Of a DNA stretch of 53,410 nucleotides, positions 51,579 through 53,410 are shown in pieces. Origin of the DNA: Halobacteriales archaeon QS_8_65_32 (GTDB lineage Archaea > Halobacteriota > Halobacteria > Halobacteriales > Halococcaceae); NCBI GenBank assembly GCA_003022925.1, contig PXRY01000081.1, positions 1-53,410 on the forward strand. Reading direction: 5' to 3'. The position numbers and the translations under genes were made by a program. Each line of letters opens with the position of its first letter. Within the stretch, counting starts at the first letter, position 1. The notes below the pieces were generated by a model, which saw only the letters and a program-made list of their open reading frames with translations, did no database searches and was not told where the DNA came from.

Positions 51579-52648
51579 GTGAGCGACAGCGATACGACGA
51601 CAATCGCGCTTGCCTGCCAGGGCGGCGGCAGTCACACGGCCTACATTGCCGGCGTTCTCGCCGAACTCGCGCCGGTGATTGACGTCGGCAACGGCGGCGT
51701 CGGTGACGGCAGTGACCACGACAGTAGCAGTGACGGTAGCGACCGTGACGGCACCGATACCAGTAACGGTCGAACCGATCGAGGGTATCGGCTCACCGAT
51801 GTCAGCGGCACGTCCGGCGGGGCGTCGTGCGCGTTGCTGTGGTGGTACGGCCTCCTGACCAGCGGTCCCGAGCGCGCACGTACCCTCTTAGAACGCTTCT
51901 GGACCCGAACAGCCGCACGTTCGCCGCTCGACGCGATCACGAACGACGCGGCTGTCGGGACCGTTACGTTGGAGAACAGCGGGGTTCCCGTCCCCGACGT
52001 CAGCCCCTACGCCTCGCCGGCGTCGGCCTACGCTCGTACGCGCTTGCGGAACCTTCTCACCGACCTGATCGACTTCGAGCGGGTGCCGGACCTCGCCGCT
52101 CGATCGCGGTCGTCGCTTCACGTCGGGGCGGTCGACGTGGTGCGGGGCGTCCCACGGGTCTTTCGTAGCAGGGCAGTCACGGTGGATGCGATCCTCGCCT
52201 CGGCCGCGATACCGACGCTCTTTCCAGCCGTGACGATCGACAACCGGACGTACTGCGACGGCCTCTTCGCGGCGAACCCCCGATCGCCGACCTCTTATCG
52301 AGTCCGAAGGAAAACACTCCCGACGAGCTATGGATCGTCTCGGTCAACCCGCGTGCTCGGGCGGACGTCCCGCGCGGACTGCGCGAGATCGCCGATCGCA
52401 GAAGCGAGTTATCGGCGAACCTCTCGATCGCGAAGAACGTAGCCTTCATCGAACAGGTAAACGAGTGGCTCGCCGCCGGCTACCTCCCTGAATCGGAATA
52501 CAAACACGTGGACGTGCGCTTTCTCGACCTCGATCGGGACTTCTCGCTCGCCTCGAAGCTGAATCGCGATCCGGACTTCCTCGACGGACTGATCGCGGCA
52601 GGCTGCCGTGACGCCGTGGCCTTTCTCGCGGACGGGCGAGACGGGTAG
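51579..52648 (+). pseudogene. patatin-like phospholipase, frameshifted at a C run
   Basis: The first frame reads ALACQGGGSHTAYIAGVL (oxyanion hole GGG), the nucleophile elbow SGTSGGASC, then YCDGLFAANP where the catalytic Asp of the DG pair is reached, and then turns to nonsense (RSPTSYRVRR). The next frame continues PIADLLSSPKEN, LWIVSVNPRARADVP and AFIEQVNEWLAAGY to a TAG at 52646-52648. The break is a run of five C (52277-52281) where six would keep the frame. The start is GTG 51579 with a CTATTATGG box at 51548-51556. A Ser/Asp/Gly insert follows PVIDVGNG. It would be a serine lipase/acylhydrolase if whole. Confidence 0.75.
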
Positions 52649-52694
52649 GGTGGGTGAGTCGACGGTCGTACCGATACGTTCGCTGTCGACCGTC

Positions 52695-53410
52695 TCACCC
52701 GCTCTCGGGGTCGGCGACCGTTAGGTCGAACCCCCAGTCGAACTCGGCGATCGGCTCCCGGTCGGGGGTGTTCGTGAGCGAGTCGTCGGGTTGTAGCACC
52801 CGAACCGACTCCTCGAAGCGGTAGGTTCCCGCGAGGAGGTAGCTTTCAACCTGGTAATCGTCCCAGACGGCGTACTCGTTCGTCACCGATTCGTCCTCGG
52901 CGTAGACGCGGTTCTCACAGCCGATCGCCGCCCACGATCTCGGCCGACTCGAGTCGGCGTCGCGTGTCCAGCGGTCGCTGTCGCGGTCGATCCACTCGTC
53001 GCTGCCCGGCGGATGAAGGAACAGGCCCGGCTGTTCGCTTGCGCCGCGGCTTCGATTGAACAGGGTGCAGGCACCCGTCCCGACCGAGAGCCGCCGCTGT
53101 TCGCCCTCGTTCGTCGTCGTGACCCGCAGCCGTGCGGTGTGCGAGGCGGCGATCGTCGCTTCTAGGAGTTCGACGTCGATACGGAGGTCGTACTCCCGTT
53201 CGGTGTCGTCCGCCTCGGCGAGCGAGACGCGCCGCTGAACGGTCTCGCTGGTCGGTTCGTCGGTATCTCGTGTTGTCGAACCGTCCGTCGACGGTTCGGT
53301 CGCTGTCTCCTTCGGATCGATCGCGGCGCTAACCCACCCGAACAGGATTCTGAGAGCGAACGCGGTGACGACGAGCGGCGCGACGAGTACCAATCCGGCG
53401 AGCAGGTTGT
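52695..53410 (-). CDS. membrane protein with DUF502-like start, partial at window edge
   Basis: The frame is still open at 53410, so the N-terminus is outside the window. What is visible begins NLLAGLVLVAPLVVTAFALR, a hydrophobic segment that resembles the first helix of DUF502 proteins, then a Thr/Ser/Asp linker, and a soluble domain (TARLRVTTTNEGEQRRLSVG, WDDYQVESYLLAGTYRFEES) of beta character to the end. The combination is unusual; DUF502 proteins normally have a second membrane helix, which is absent here. The C-terminus may be extracellular. It converges with the patatin gene. Confidence 0.55.
   Translation of the reverse strand, partial: NLLAGLVLVAPLVVTAFALRILFGWVSAAIDPKETATEPSTDGSTTRDTDEPTSETVQRRVSLAEADDTEREYDLRIDVELLEATIAASHTARLRVTTTNEGEQRRLSVGTGACTLFNRSRGASEQPGLFLHPPGSDEWIDRDSDRWTRDADSSRPRSWAAIGCENRVYAEDESVTNEYAVWDDYQVESYLLAGTYRFEESVRVLQPDDSLTNTPDREPIAEFDWGFDLTVADPESG

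Overview
The window reads as chromosome of a haloarchaeon (class Halobacteria). It is GC-rich, its proteins are strongly acidic, and many starts sit about 25-30 nt downstream of an AT-rich TATA-like box with almost no leader. It carries archaeal-type information genes (RfcS, a long archaeal AlaRS, a SAMP2-like ubiquitin-fold modifier), twin-arginine signals and several 40-60 aa zinc-finger proteins. The genus cannot be fixed by reading. I saw no rRNA, tRNA, CRISPR array or complete insertion sequence.

Layout. 1-5.3 kb: a secreted beta-helix protein, a micro zinc finger, a GlmM-like phosphohexomutase, two overlapping atypical SDR genes and a 55-aa DUF1931 protein. 5.3-10.3 kb: LarB, a second micro zinc finger, a GIY-YIG protein, an NADPH-FMN reductase, a second phosphohexomutase, an acetyltransferase and SAMP2. 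10.6-13.9 kb: rfcS, then a decayed stretch with a BNR-like pseudogene and a frameshifted HTH-10 regulator. 13.9-20.6 kb: a GT-C-like membrane protein, an arylsulfotransferase-like protein and alaS. 20.9-33.1 kb: PRC-barrel operon, Tat-exported cyclase, MDR dehydrogenase, AstE-like metallohydrolase, SDR, ZIP-like transporter, peroxiredoxin, HAD hydrolase, cytochrome P450 and a YkgJ-type cysteine-cluster protein. 33.2-43.9 kb: a 507-aa membrane-anchored stalk protein, an intact S9 peptidase, tiny proteins, a bactofilin-like protein, an APH-family kinase, YchF, a ParB-like protein, C2H2 micro-proteins and an Rnl2-type RNA ligase. 44-53.4 kb: a cold-shock protein, a broken S9 paralogue, a GMC oxidoreductase, a lipoprotein, an FAH-family hydrolase, an MBL-fold hydrolase, a frameshifted patatin and a window-edge membrane protein.

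The most distinctive signal is a family of nine dispersed intergenic repeats, roughly 110-340 bp each. They share a core near one end (GTGGGACTGRAAGGGGCCG), a GGGGCTTYC motif near the other, and weak terminal inverted repeats. The interior is variable but built of perfect 15-21 bp hairpins with a 3-nt centre (GAA, TTC or TCC). Six of the nine lie between divergent genes. They look like MITEs or a structured regulatory/RNA element.

The second theme is damage. Five reading frames are broken by single-base indels, one of them also by an in-frame stop, while the sequence on each side stays clean. Either this is recent decay or the assembly has residual indel errors. The third theme is D/N/G/S-rich insertions inside many otherwise ordinary enzymes.
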